Of a DNA stretch of 64,000 nt, positions 55,184 to 64,000 are shown piece by piece (position 1 is the first letter of the stretch; the number at the start of each line of letters is the position of its first letter). The stretch spans positions 1,633,501 to 1,697,500 of the forward strand of contig NZ_CP117437.1 in the NCBI RefSeq assembly GCF_030687535.1. The letters run 5' to 3'. The notes beneath the pieces are model-generated. The model made no database searches, had not been told where the DNA came from, and saw only the letters and a list, made by a program, of their open reading frames with translations. The stretch is from Pseudomonas sp. FP2335. Its GTDB lineage: Bacteria; Pseudomonadota; Gammaproteobacteria; Pseudomonadales; Pseudomonadaceae. Both the position numbers and the translations under genes were made by a program.

Positions 55184-56088
55184 GCCGCTTATTGATCGAG
55201 GCCAGCACGCCGCTGTGCCTGTTGCAGGACGCCGGACGCTTTGGCGTGCGCCATCTGGGCGTGACCCAGGGCGGGGCGCTGGATTGGGTGTCGATGGCCT
55301 GGGCCAACTGGCTGCTGAGCAATGCGCTGGATGCGCCCGTGGTGGAAATCACCCTCGGCGGTTTTACCGTGCACGCTGAGGACTATTGCTTGTTGGCCTT
55401 GGCCGGCGCGGACCTGGGGGCGTTTATCGACGAACGTGCGATCAGCCCCGGCCGCAGTTTTATCCTGCAAAAGGGCCAGCGTTTGCGTTTCACCCAACCG
55501 TTCAATGGTGCGCGGGCTTACCTCGCCGCGCCAGGCGGGTTTGACGCGCCGCAGGTGCTCGGCAGTTGCGCCACGGTGGTGCGCGAAGAACTGGGCGGGG
55601 TGGATGGTTTTGGCAAAGCGCTGGCTGAAGGCGGGTGCCTGGCGTATTCCGGTGCCGGCGGCGCGATGAAAGTGCTCAGCGATCCAGGCTTGCCGGCTAG
55701 AGCTGCGTTGGATGTGATCGTCGGCGCACAAATCGGCCAATTCAGCGGGCAAAGCCTGTTCGATGCGTTCAACAGCGAATGGACCCTCGACAGCCGCGCT
55801 GACCGCATGGGCATGCGTTTGCTGGGCACGCCGTTGCAGTACCAGGGGCCGTCGCTGATCTCCGAAGGGATTCCGTTGGGGGCGATCCAGGTGCCGCCGG
55901 ATGGGCAGCCGATTGTGTTGCTCAACGATCGGCAGACGATTGGTGGGTACCCGCGCCTGGGCGCGTTGACGCCGTTGGCGCTGGCGCGGCTGGCGCAGTG
56001 TTTGCCGGGGGAGAAGGTCAGGTTGGCGCCGGTGGTGCAGGAGACGGCGCATCGGCAGCACACCGAGTTCTTGCAGCGTTTTAAGTAA
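55180..56088 (+). CDS. pxpC: 5-oxoprolinase subunit PxpC (KipA-like)
   Basis: A 302-residue biotin-dependent-carboxylase-like subunit: LQDAGRFGVRHLGVTQGGALD at the start, FNGARAYLAAPGGFD, SDRMGMRL-like DRADRMGMRLLG and EGIPLGAIQVPPDGQPIVLL. It forms the PxpB/PxpC complex that phosphorylates oxoproline before PxpA acts. It ends the operon before a REPIN. Confidence 0.95.
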   Translation: MSRLLIEASTPLCLLQDAGRFGVRHLGVTQGGALDWVSMAWANWLLSNALDAPVVEITLGGFTVHAEDYCLLALAGADLGAFIDERAISPGRSFILQKGQRLRFTQPFNGARAYLAAPGGFDAPQVLGSCATVVREELGGVDGFGKALAEGGCLAYSGAGGAMKVLSDPGLPARAALDVIVGAQIGQFSGQSLFDAFNSEWTLDSRADRMGMRLLGTPLQYQGPSLISEGIPLGAIQVPPDGQPIVLLNDRQTIGGYPRLGALTPLALARLAQCLPGEKVRLAPVVQETAHRQHTEFLQRFK

Positions 56089-56104
56089 CGTCGCAATTAA
56101 AAAT

Positions 56105-56208
56105 GTGGGAGCGGGCTTGTGTGGGAGCGGGCTTGCTCGCGAATACGGTGTGTCAGCCACCTGATGAGTCGACTGAACCATCGCTTTCGCGAGCAAGCCC
56201 GCTCCCAC
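56105..56208. repeat. REPIN with duplicated head
   Basis: The left arm begins with two tandem copies of TGTGGGAGCGGGCTTG, then CTCGCGAATACGG; the right arm is CGAGCAAGCCCGCTCCCAC. The duplication is identical to that at 22858-22963. Confidence 0.92.
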
Positions 56209-56223
56209 ATTGGGATCTCCATT

Positions 56224-57402
56224 TTATTTGGAGAGGAAGCGCATCCCTTCTTCCAGCCCGCGCAACGTCAGCGGATACATCTGATCCTCGACCAACTCCC
56301 GCACAATCCCCGTCGACGCCGTATACCCCCAGGTGTCCTTGGGATACGGGTTAATCCAGATCAGCTTCTTGTACTTGGCCATGAAGCGCTGCATCCACAC
56401 ATACCCCGGTTCTTCGTTCCAGTGCTCGACGCTGCCGCCGGCCTGGGTGATCTCATACGGTGCCATCGACGCATCGCCGATAAAGATCACTTTGTAGTCC
56501 GCGCCGTACTTGTGCAGCAGGTCCTGGGTGGAGGTGCGCTCCGAGGTGCGGCGTCCGTTGTTCTTCCACACCGATTCGTACACGAAGTTGTGAAAGTAGA
56601 AGTACTCCAGGTGCTTGAACTCGGTCTTGCACGCCGAAAACAGCTCTTCGCAGATCTTCACGTGGGCGTCCATCGAGCCGCCGATGTCGAACAGCAACAG
56701 CAGCTTGATGGTGTTGCGCCGCTCCGGGCGCATCTGGATGTTCAGCAAGCCGGCATCGCGGGCGGTGTGGTCGATGGTGCCGTCGATGTCCAGCTCTTCG
56801 GCGGCGCCCTGGCGCGCGAACTTGCGCAGGCGGCGCAGGGCGATCTTGATATTGCGTGTGCCCAGTTCCACCTGATCGTCGAGGTTCTTGTACTCGCGCT
56901 GGTCCCACACTTTGACGGCCTTGCCCTGGCGCTTGCCGGCGTCACCGACGCGGATGCCCTCGGGGTTGTAGCCGCCGGAACCGAACGGGCTGGTGCCGCC
57001 GGTGCCGATCCACTTGTTGCCGCCGGCATGGCGTTCTTTCTGTTCTTCCAGGCGTTTCTTGAACTCCTCGATCAGCTTGTCGAGGCCGCCCAGGGATTGG
57101 ATCTGCGCACGTTCTTCATCGCTCAGGGAACGTTCGAACTCCTTGCGCAGCCAGTCTTCGGGGATCAGTGCCTGCAAGTGCTCGTCGAGCTTTTCCAGGC
57201 CGTTGAAATAGGCACTGAACGCCCGGTCGAACTTGTCGAAATGCCGCTCGTCCTTGACCAGGATCGCCCGGGCCAGGTAGTAGAACTCGTCCATGTCGGC
57301 GAAGGTCACGCGCATTTTCAGCGCGTTGATCAGGTCCAGCAGCTCGCGCACCGACACCGGCACCTTGGCGGCGCGCATTTCATTGAACAGGTTGAGCAGC
57401 AT
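56224..57402 (-). CDS. VWA-domain protein paired with MoxR (CoxE-like)
   Basis: A 392-residue protein: a helical N-terminal half (VSVRELLDLINALKMRVTF), a Gly-rich linker (GTGGTSPFGSGGYNPEG) and a C-terminal von Willebrand A domain. The MIDAS motif reads FDIGGSMDAH, with Gly in place of the first Ser of DxSxS, while DAS occurs later in IGDASMAPYE. It starts at the stop codon of the MoxR ATPase gene (TGATG), so the two are coupled. Such pairs remodel or metal-load client proteins; the client is unknown. Confidence 0.88.
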   Translation of the reverse strand: MLLNLFNEMRAAKVPVSVRELLDLINALKMRVTFADMDEFYYLARAILVKDERHFDKFDRAFSAYFNGLEKLDEHLQALIPEDWLRKEFERSLSDEERAQIQSLGGLDKLIEEFKKRLEEQKERHAGGNKWIGTGGTSPFGSGGYNPEGIRVGDAGKRQGKAVKVWDQREYKNLDDQVELGTRNIKIALRRLRKFARQGAAEELDIDGTIDHTARDAGLLNIQMRPERRNTIKLLLLFDIGGSMDAHVKICEELFSACKTEFKHLEYFYFHNFVYESVWKNNGRRTSERTSTQDLLHKYGADYKVIFIGDASMAPYEITQAGGSVEHWNEEPGYVWMQRFMAKYKKLIWINPYPKDTWGYTASTGIVRELVEDQMYPLTLRGLEEGMRFLSK

Positions 57403-58247
57403 CAGCGATTACCGCGACGGCTCATGAACGCCAGACGCTCCAGCAACTGCACGTCCTGCTCGTTCTTCACCAGCGCTCCGGCCAGCGGTGGGATCGCCTT
57501 GGTCGGGTCGCGCTCGCGCAGTACGGCTTCGCCGATGTTGTCGGCCATCAGCAGCTTGAGCCAGTCCACCAGTTCGGAGGTGGACGGTTTTTTCTTCAGG
57601 CCTGGCACCTTGCGCACGTCGAAGAACACGTCCAGCGCTTCGCTGACCAGGTCTTTCTTGATGTCGGGGTAGTGCACGTCGACGATCTTTTGCAGGGTGG
57701 TACGGTCGGGGAAGGCGATGTAGTGGAAGAAGCAGCGGCGCAGGAACGCGTCCGGCAGCTCTTTTTCGTTGTTGGAGGTAATGATGATGATCGGGCGCTT
57801 CTTGGCCTTGATGGTCTCGTCGATCTCGTAGACGTAGAACTCCATCTTGTCGAGTTCTTGCAGCAAGTCGTTGGGGAACTCGATGTCGGCCTTGTCGATT
57901 TCATCGATCAGCAGGATCACCCGTTCCTCGGACTCGAAGGCTTCCCAGAGCTTGCCCTTTTTCAGGTAGTTGCGTACGTCGTGCACCTTGTCCACGCCCA
58001 GTTGCGAGTCGCGCAGGCGGCTGACCGCGTCGTACTCGTAGAGGCCCTGGTGGGCCTTGGTGGTGGACTTGATGTGCCAGGTGATCAGCTTGGCGCCGAA
58101 GGACTCGGCCAATTGCTCGGCGAGCATGGTCTTGCCGGTGCCGGGCTCGCCCTTGACCAGCAGCGGCCGCTCCAGGGTGATGGCGGCGTTGACGGCCAGT
58201 TTCAGGTCGTCGGTGGCTACATAGGCCTGGGTGCCTTCGAACTTCAT
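57402..58247 (-). CDS. MoxR-family AAA+ ATPase
   Basis: A 281-residue AAA+ ATPase: Walker A GEPGTGKTMLAEQL, Walker B VILLIDEIDKADIEFPNDLLQ, sensor 1 IIITSNNEKELPDAFLRRC. It works with a VWA partner encoded immediately downstream, as in the MoxR/CoxD-CoxE type. A chaperone role is inferred from the family. Confidence 0.92.
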   Translation of the reverse strand: MKFEGTQAYVATDDLKLAVNAAITLERPLLVKGEPGTGKTMLAEQLAESFGAKLITWHIKSTTKAHQGLYEYDAVSRLRDSQLGVDKVHDVRNYLKKGKLWEAFESEERVILLIDEIDKADIEFPNDLLQELDKMEFYVYEIDETIKAKKRPIIIITSNNEKELPDAFLRRCFFHYIAFPDRTTLQKIVDVHYPDIKKDLVSEALDVFFDVRKVPGLKKKPSTSELVDWLKLLMADNIGEAVLRERDPTKAIPPLAGALVKNEQDVQLLERLAFMSRRGNR

Positions 58248-58369
58248 CGGTGTTTCCTCGAATTCATCAATGCCCGGACTATACCGCGCAGCCCCGGCGA
58301 CTGTGAACGCAGACGGGTTATTCAGTCTCTGAATGGCGGGTCACGACCTGAATGTGTACTCGTACCCAT

Positions 58370-58457
58370 GTGGGAGCGGGCTTGCTCGCGAATGCGGTGG
58401 TTCAGTCGGCATTTACGGTGGCTGACACTCCGCCTTCGCGAGCAAGCCCGCTCCCAC
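58370..58457. repeat. REPIN
   Basis: GTGGGAGCGGGCTTGCTCG and CGAGCAAGCCCGCTCCCAC flank a spacer of the common type. It lies between the MoxR start and the DUF748 stop, two leftward genes. Confidence 0.92.
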
Positions 58458-58459
58458 AT

Positions 58460-59536
58460 TTAATCGGTGCTGGGCTTGGGTTGCTCGTAGCGGGCATTAA
58501 AGGCCTGGATGAAACCATTGCGTAAAATCGCCAGAAACGCACCGAATGCGCTGACATCTCGCTGATGCACGCTGCCGCTCAATTCCACCCGGGTGGCGAA
58601 CTGGTTTTTCTGCTGGTTCTTCAACACGGTTTCGCTGGTGCCCACCACGGCCTCCCAGATCGACCGGAAGATGTTCTTGTCTTTGTTTTCCACGTCCTGT
58701 TGCCAGTCGAAGACTTCCACGTCCCGCAGCAGCGGCTTGATATAGCCAGTCAATTGGCCTTTTTCCGCCTGGGCTTCGATCACCACATCGCCGGTACCGG
58801 CCTTGAAATCGAACTTGCCGTAGGCCGAGGCGAAGGCGTTCATGCGTTTGAGCTGTAAATCCTTGGCACGGAAACGGAATTCGAAGTTTTCGAAATTGCT
58901 CAACGGGTCAAAGGTCGCGCTGGCTTCCAGCGGCGCCTGGCCTTGCAGCAGGGCCTTGCCCTCGAAGCGGGCGTCGCGCTGGCCTTTGACGTCTACGATG
59001 TTGGTCAGGTTATAGAAGCTGGCATTGACCGCCGTTGCGTTGATGTTGACTGGCGGCTTAGAGCTGAAGTTGTGGAAGGCAATTTTGCCGTCTTCGATGC
59101 GCACTTCGTCGAGGGTGATCGGTGCCAGCTTGCTCAGTTGTGCACGCCAGTCGGTCCCCTTACCGGTCTGGGACGCCTGTTTGTTGGCGCCGCCGTCAAC
59201 GAAGTTCACCTCAGGCTTGATAAACCGCACCTTGGCCACCACCGCACGGTCGGACCACAATGCTTGCCAACTCACCGCCAAATCGATCAACGGCGCCTTG
59301 AGCAGCGGAACTGGCACCTTGCCGTCAATCTTGATGATCTCCAGGCCGTTGATCCTATACGCGCCGCGCCACAGGGCCAGGTCCACGTCGCTGACCCGGC
59401 CGCGGTAGTCGCCCATGTCGGCGAGCTTGTCGTTCAGGTAGTTGCGCACCAGATAGGGCAGGGCCAGGTCCAGGGCGACCAGCACCACTACCAGCCCGGC
59501 GACGGTCCATAGCGGCCAGCTGTAGCGACGTTTCAT
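58460..59536 (-). CDS. DUF748/AsmA-like envelope protein
   Basis: A 358-residue protein with an N-terminal signal anchor (PLWTVAGLVVVLVALDLALPYLV) followed by a beta-rich periplasmic region: GRVSDVDLALWRGAYRINGL and IDLAVSWQALWSDRAVVAKV are DUF748 signatures. AsmA-like/DUF748 proteins are linked to lipid transport or envelope integrity, which is inferred here. The ATG at 59536 gives the family N-terminus. Confidence 0.82.
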   Translation of the reverse strand: MKRRYSWPLWTVAGLVVVLVALDLALPYLVRNYLNDKLADMGDYRGRVSDVDLALWRGAYRINGLEIIKIDGKVPVPLLKAPLIDLAVSWQALWSDRAVVAKVRFIKPEVNFVDGGANKQASQTGKGTDWRAQLSKLAPITLDEVRIEDGKIAFHNFSSKPPVNINATAVNASFYNLTNIVDVKGQRDARFEGKALLQGQAPLEASATFDPLSNFENFEFRFRAKDLQLKRMNAFASAYGKFDFKAGTGDVVIEAQAEKGQLTGYIKPLLRDVEVFDWQQDVENKDKNIFRSIWEAVVGTSETVLKNQQKNQFATRVELSGSVHQRDVSAFGAFLAILRNGFIQAFNARYEQPKPSTD

Positions 59537-59663
59537 GTAGGTATTCTCCGTATAGATAGGCGATTGACCTCTAAGGGGCGCGCAACGTTCCAGCGACTGG
59601 ACGCTTTGCCGCACGAGGCATACCCTTGTTGCCTTCCCGGATACCGTCAACATAGGACCCGTC

Positions 59664-60638
<975 letters not shown>

Positions 60639-60753
60639 TGTGTGTCTGTGGCGAGGGCGCAAGGTTTGATATGTATCAGCCGGTCAGCCAAAGCCTTCTG
60701 CATAATGGCCCAAGTGTTTATGATGCCCGGCGCATTTTTCCAGGAGTTGCTGC

Positions 60754-61689
60754 ATGACCTTTTCTTTGGCCGCCAAACTGTCGGTGTTGCTGTTGTTTAT
60801 CGGCAGCACGCTGTATGTGCACCTGCGCGGCAAGGCCCGTTTGCCGATATTGCGTCAGTTCGTCAACCATTCGGCGCTGTTCGCCCCCTATAACGCCTTG
60901 ATGTACCTGTTCTCGGCGGTGCCGTCCAAGCCGTACCTGGACCGCTCCAGGTTCCCGGAACTGGACGTGCTGAAGGACAACTGGGAAGTGATCCGCGAAG
61001 AGGCCATGCACCTGTTCGACGAGGGTTACATCCGCGCCGCCGAAAAGAACAACGACGCCGGTTTTGGTTCCTTCTTCAAGAAGGGCTGGAAGCGCTTCTA
61101 CCTCAAGTGGTACGACAAGCCGTTGCCATCGGCCGAGGCGCTGTGCCCGAAAACCGTGGCGCTGGTGAGCAGCATTCCCAACGTCAAGGGCGCGATGTTC
61201 GCGCTGTTGCCGGGTGGCAGCCACCTCAACCCGCACCGTGATCCGTTCGCCGGTTCCTTGCGTTATCACCTGGGCCTGTCCACGCCGAACTCCGACGCCT
61301 GCCGCATCTTTGTCGACGGCCAGGAATACGCCTGGCGTGACGGTGACGACGTGATGTTCGATGAAACCTATGTGCACTGGGTGAAGAACGAGACCGAACA
61401 GACCCGCGTGATCCTGTTCTGCGACATTGAGCGGCCGCTGAGCAATGGCTTCATGACCCGCGTTAATCGTTGGGTCAGCAAGCAATTGGGCCGCGCCACG
61501 GCGCCGCAGAACCTGGACGACGAGCGGGTTGGCGGGATCAACCAGGCGTATGCCTGGAGCAAGACATTCAGCGACAAGTTCAGTGGCGTGGTCAAGCAGT
61601 GGAAGCGCAAGCATCCCAAGGCCTACCGGATTGCGCGGCCGGTGTTGGCCGTCGTTGTGTTGGTGCTGCTGTGGAAGTGGTTGTTCTGA
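60754..61689 (+). CDS. lpxO: LpxO-like lipid A hydroxylase (Asp/Asn beta-hydroxylase family)
   Basis: A 311-residue Fe(II)/2-oxoglutarate oxygenase anchored by an N-terminal (LSVLLLFIGSTLYVHL) and a C-terminal helix (VLAVVVLVLLWKWLF). Iron ligands are in HLNPHRDPFAGSLRYHLGL (HxD) and TYVHWVKNE (distal His), and TRVILFCDIERP supplies the oxoglutarate Arg. LpxO hydroxylates the secondary laurate of lipid A, altering the outer-membrane surface. An acceptor other than lipid A cannot be excluded. Confidence 0.88.
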   Translation: MTFSLAAKLSVLLLFIGSTLYVHLRGKARLPILRQFVNHSALFAPYNALMYLFSAVPSKPYLDRSRFPELDVLKDNWEVIREEAMHLFDEGYIRAAEKNNDAGFGSFFKKGWKRFYLKWYDKPLPSAEALCPKTVALVSSIPNVKGAMFALLPGGSHLNPHRDPFAGSLRYHLGLSTPNSDACRIFVDGQEYAWRDGDDVMFDETYVHWVKNETEQTRVILFCDIERPLSNGFMTRVNRWVSKQLGRATAPQNLDDERVGGINQAYAWSKTFSDKFSGVVKQWKRKHPKAYRIARPVLAVVVLVLLWKWLF

Positions 61690-61715
61690 CCTGAATCTGT
61701 GAATACGGTCAAAAT

Positions 61716-61802
61716 GTGGGAGCGGGCTTGCCCGCGAATGCGGTGGATCAGTCGAAACATCTGTGACTGACATACCGCATTCGCGAGCAAGCCCGCTCCC
61801 AC
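61716..61802. repeat. REPIN
   Basis: GTGGGAGCGGGCTTGCCCG at the left and CGAGCAAGCCCGCTCCCAC at the right. The sequence before the left arm (61695-61715, ATCTGTGAATACGGTCAAAAT) also precedes the REP at 46510. Confidence 0.92.
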
Positions 61803-61821
61803 ATTTGATTTGCAGTGTTGC

Positions 61822-64000
61822 TCAGGACGCGATCAGCTGCCGCAGGACGTAGTGCAAGATCCCCCCCGCCTTGAAGTATTCAACTTCGTTCAGCGTATCA
61901 ATCCGGCACAGCACCTCGACCTTCTCGCTGCTGCCATCCTCCCGCGTGATCACCACTGTCAGGTTCATCCGCGGCACGATCTCCACGCCCGTCAGCCCCA
62001 GAATATCGATCTGCTCCTTGCCGCTGAGCTTGAGCGTCTTGCGGTTCTGATCCAGCTTGAACTGCAACGGCAACACGCCCATACCCACCAGGTTGGAACG
62101 GTGGATCCGTTCGAAACTCTCGGCGATCACCGCCTTCACCCCCAGCAGGTTGGTCCCCTTGGCCGCCCAGTCGCGGCTCGAGCCCGTGCCGTATTCCTGG
62201 CCGGCGATCACCACCAGCGGCGTCCCCGAGGCCTGGTATTTCATCGACGCATCGTAGATCGCCATTTTCTCGCCAGTCGGGATGTACAGCGTATTGCCGC
62301 CTTCCTCGCCGCCGAGCATTTCATTGCGGATGCGGATGTTGGCAAAGGTGCCGCGCATCATCACTTCATGGTTGCCCCGGCGTGAGCCGTAGGAGTTGAA
62401 GTCGCGCGGCTCCACGCCTTGCTCGCGCAGGTAGCGGCCGGCGGGGCTGTCGGCTTTGATGTTGCCAGCAGGGGAGATGTGGTCGGTGGTCACCGAGTCG
62501 CCGAGCAGGGCCAGGACGTTGGCGCCCTTGACGTCTTCGATCACCGGCAGCGGTCCGGAAATATCGTCGAAGAAAGGCGGGTGCTGGATGTAGGTGGAAT
62601 CCTCCTGCCACACGTAGGTCGCGGCCTGCGGTACTTCAATCGCCTGCCACTGCTCGTCACCGGCAAACACTTCGGCGTATTCCTTGTGGAACATGCCGGT
62701 GCTGACCTGGGCCACCGCGTCGGCGATCTCCTGGCTGCTCGGCCAGATGTCCTTGAGGTACACCGGCTTGCCCTGCTGATCGTTGCCCAGCGGCTCGCTG
62801 CTGATGTCGATGCGCACGGTGCCGGCCAACGCATAGGCGACCACCAGGGGCGGCGAGGCCAGCCAGTTGGTTTTCACCAGCGGGTGCACGCGGCCTTCGA
62901 AGTTGCGGTTGCCGGACAGCACCGAAGCCACGGCGAGGTCGGCTTTCTGGATGGCTTTTTCAATCGGCTCCGGCAACGGGCCGGAGTTGCCGATGCAGGT
63001 GGTACAGCCATAGCCCACTAGGTCGAAGCCAAGTTTGTCGAGGTAGTGGGTGAGCCCGGCGGCGTTGTAGTAGTCGGTGACTACCTTGGAGCCCGGTGCC
63101 AGGGAGCTTTTGACCCAGGGCTTGCGCGTCAGGCCCTTTTCCACGGCCTTTTTCGCCAGCAGCCCGGCGGCCATCATCACGCTGGGGTTGGAGGTGTTGG
63201 TGCAGGAGGTGATCGCGGCGATCACCACGGCGCCGTTTTTCAGGCGATAGGTCTGACCTTCGAAGTCGTAATCGGCTTCACCCACCAAGTCGGCATTGCC
63301 CACGGCGACACCGCCGCCGCCTTCGCTTTCCAGGCGGCCGACCTCTTTGCTGGCCGGTTTGAACTGCAGGTCGAGGAAGTCGCTGAACGCCTGGCCGACA
63401 TTCGGCAGCGAAACACGGTCCTGCGGACGTTTTGGCCCGGCCAGGCTGGCTTCGACGCTGCCCATGTCCAGGGCCAGGCTGTCGGTGAACACCGGTTCCT
63501 GGCCGGCATTGCGCCACAGGCCCTGGGCCTTGGTGTAGGCCTCGACCAGTTTGACGGTTTCTGACGGACGGCCCGACAGACGCAGGTAGTCCAACGTCAC
63601 CTCATCCACCGGGAAAAAACCGCAGGTGGCGCCATATTCCGGAGCCATGTTGGCAATGGTGGCGCGGTCGGCCAGAGGCAGGTCGGCCAAGCCGTCGCCG
63701 TAGAACTCGACGAATTTACCCACCACGCCTTTCTTGCGCAGCATCTGGGTCACGGTCAGCACCAGGTCCGTGGCGGTGATGCCTTCCTTGAGCTTGCCGG
63801 TGAGTTTGAAACCGATGACTTCCGGGATCAGCATCGACACCGGCTGGCCGAGCATCGCCGCTTCCGCTTCGATGCCGCCGACGCCCCAGCCGAGTACGCC
63901 GAGGCCGTTGATCATGGTGGTGTGGGAGTCGGTGCCGACCAGGGTGTCGGGGAAGGCGTAGGTGCGGCCGTCCTCGTCCTTGGTCCACACGGTGCGGCCC
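61822..64000 (-). CDS. acnA: Aconitate hydratase AcnA (5' end off window)
   Basis: The C-terminal 726 or so residues of an aconitase of about 910 residues. The [4Fe-4S] cysteines lie in [13 protein letters not shown] and [14 protein letters not shown]; the swivel domain carries [16 protein letters not shown] and [15 protein letters not shown]. It isomerises citrate and isocitrate in the TCA and glyoxylate cycles. The bulk of the enzyme with all visible motifs is intact; the N-terminus lies beyond 64000. Confidence 0.97.
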   Translation of the reverse strand, partial: GRTVWTKDEDGRTYAFPDTLVGTDSHTTMINGLGVLGWGVGGIEAEAAMLGQPVSMLIPEVIGFKLTGKLKEGITATDLVLTVTQMLRKKGVVGKFVEFYGDGLADLPLADRATIANMAPEYGATCGFFPVDEVTLDYLRLSGRPSETVKLVEAYTKAQGLWRNAGQEPVFTDSLALDMGSVEASLAGPKRPQDRVSLPNVGQAFSDFLDLQFKPASKEVGRLESEGGGGVAVGNADLVGEADYDFEGQTYRLKNGAVVIAAITSCTNTSNPSVMMAAGLLAKKAVEKGLTRKPWVKSSLAPGSKVVTDYYNAAGLTHYLDKLGFDLVGYGCTTCIGNSGPLPEPIEKAIQKADLAVASVLSGNRNFEGRVHPLVKTNWLASPPLVVAYALAGTVRIDISSEPLGNDQQGKPVYLKDIWPSSQEIADAVAQVSTGMFHKEYAEVFAGDEQWQAIEVPQAATYVWQEDSTYIQHPPFFDDISGPLPVIEDVKGANVLALLGDSVTTDHISPAGNIKADSPAGRYLREQGVEPRDFNSYGSRRGNHEVMMRGTFANIRIRNEMLGGEEGGNTLYIPTGEKMAIYDASMKYQASGTPLVVIAGQEYGTGSSRDWAAKGTNLLGVKAVIAESFERIHRSNLVGMGVLPLQFKLDQNRKTLKLSGKEQIDILGLTGVEIVPRMNLTVVITREDGSSEKVEVLCRIDTLNEVEYFKAGGILHYVLRQLIAS

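Noticed and set aside
56119..57672. 517-codon forward frame
   Set aside because: Starts inside a REPIN and runs antisense to the VWA gene; no domain.

Overview
The window is a GC-rich chromosomal segment of a Pseudomonas from the P. fluorescens group. This rests on the nadB / algU-mucA-mucB-mucD sigma-factor locus, the bamC-dapA-purC core block, pobA/pobR, a D-2-hydroxyacid/RNase D/YcgL block, and a dozen REPIN-type palindromes (GTGGGAGCGGGCTTGC...) typical of this group. Both ends cut genes: nadB (3' end missing, left) and acnA (5' end missing, right).

Layout. 1-4.9 kb: nadB diverges from the AlgU envelope-stress operon (sigma factor, anti-sigma MucA, MucB, protease MucD; no mucC). 4.9-12.9 kb: core genes for outer-membrane quality control (M48 protease), a TusA-like sulfur carrier, a PerM-type permease, Bcp, GcvR, then dapA-bamC-MBL hydrolase-purC and tRNA-Ser(CGA). 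12.9-16.7 kb: an AT-richer accessory island directly behind the tRNA. It holds an unrecognised ORF, a colicin E1/Ia-type pore-forming bacteriocin preceded by a perfect CTG-N10-CAG LexA box, its convergent E1-type immunity gene, a toxin-antitoxin pair, and the 5' part of a phage holin gene ending at a terminator. This is the most distinctive part of the window.

16.7-34.7 kb: metabolic accessory genes, each next to LysR-type regulators: MFS exporters, a citrate/tricarballylate-type symporter coupled to an orphan ModA-like binding protein, a CHMI-type isomerase, a CynX-type permease, a 2-ketoarginine decarboxylase/aldehyde dehydrogenase pair, an NmrA-like protein and a periplasmic metallo-beta-lactamase-fold protein. 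34.7-39.6 kb: pobR-pobA (4-hydroxybenzoate to protocatechuate), a secreted double-Cache protein and a glutamine-synthetase-family ligase. 39.7-52.5 kb: housekeeping and conserved hypothetical genes (methyltransferases, RNase D, YcgL, YcgN, nitroreductase, TrmH, YajD, oligopeptidase B, YafJ). 52.6-64 kb: a LysR gene divergent from pxpABC (5-oxoprolinase), a MoxR/VWA pair, an AsmA/DUF748 protein, cysK, an LpxO-like lipid A hydroxylase and acnA.

REPINs occupy most intergenic gaps after 22.8 kb but are almost absent before it. Three carry the same 16-bp head duplication, and two share about 20 bp of sequence outside the palindrome.
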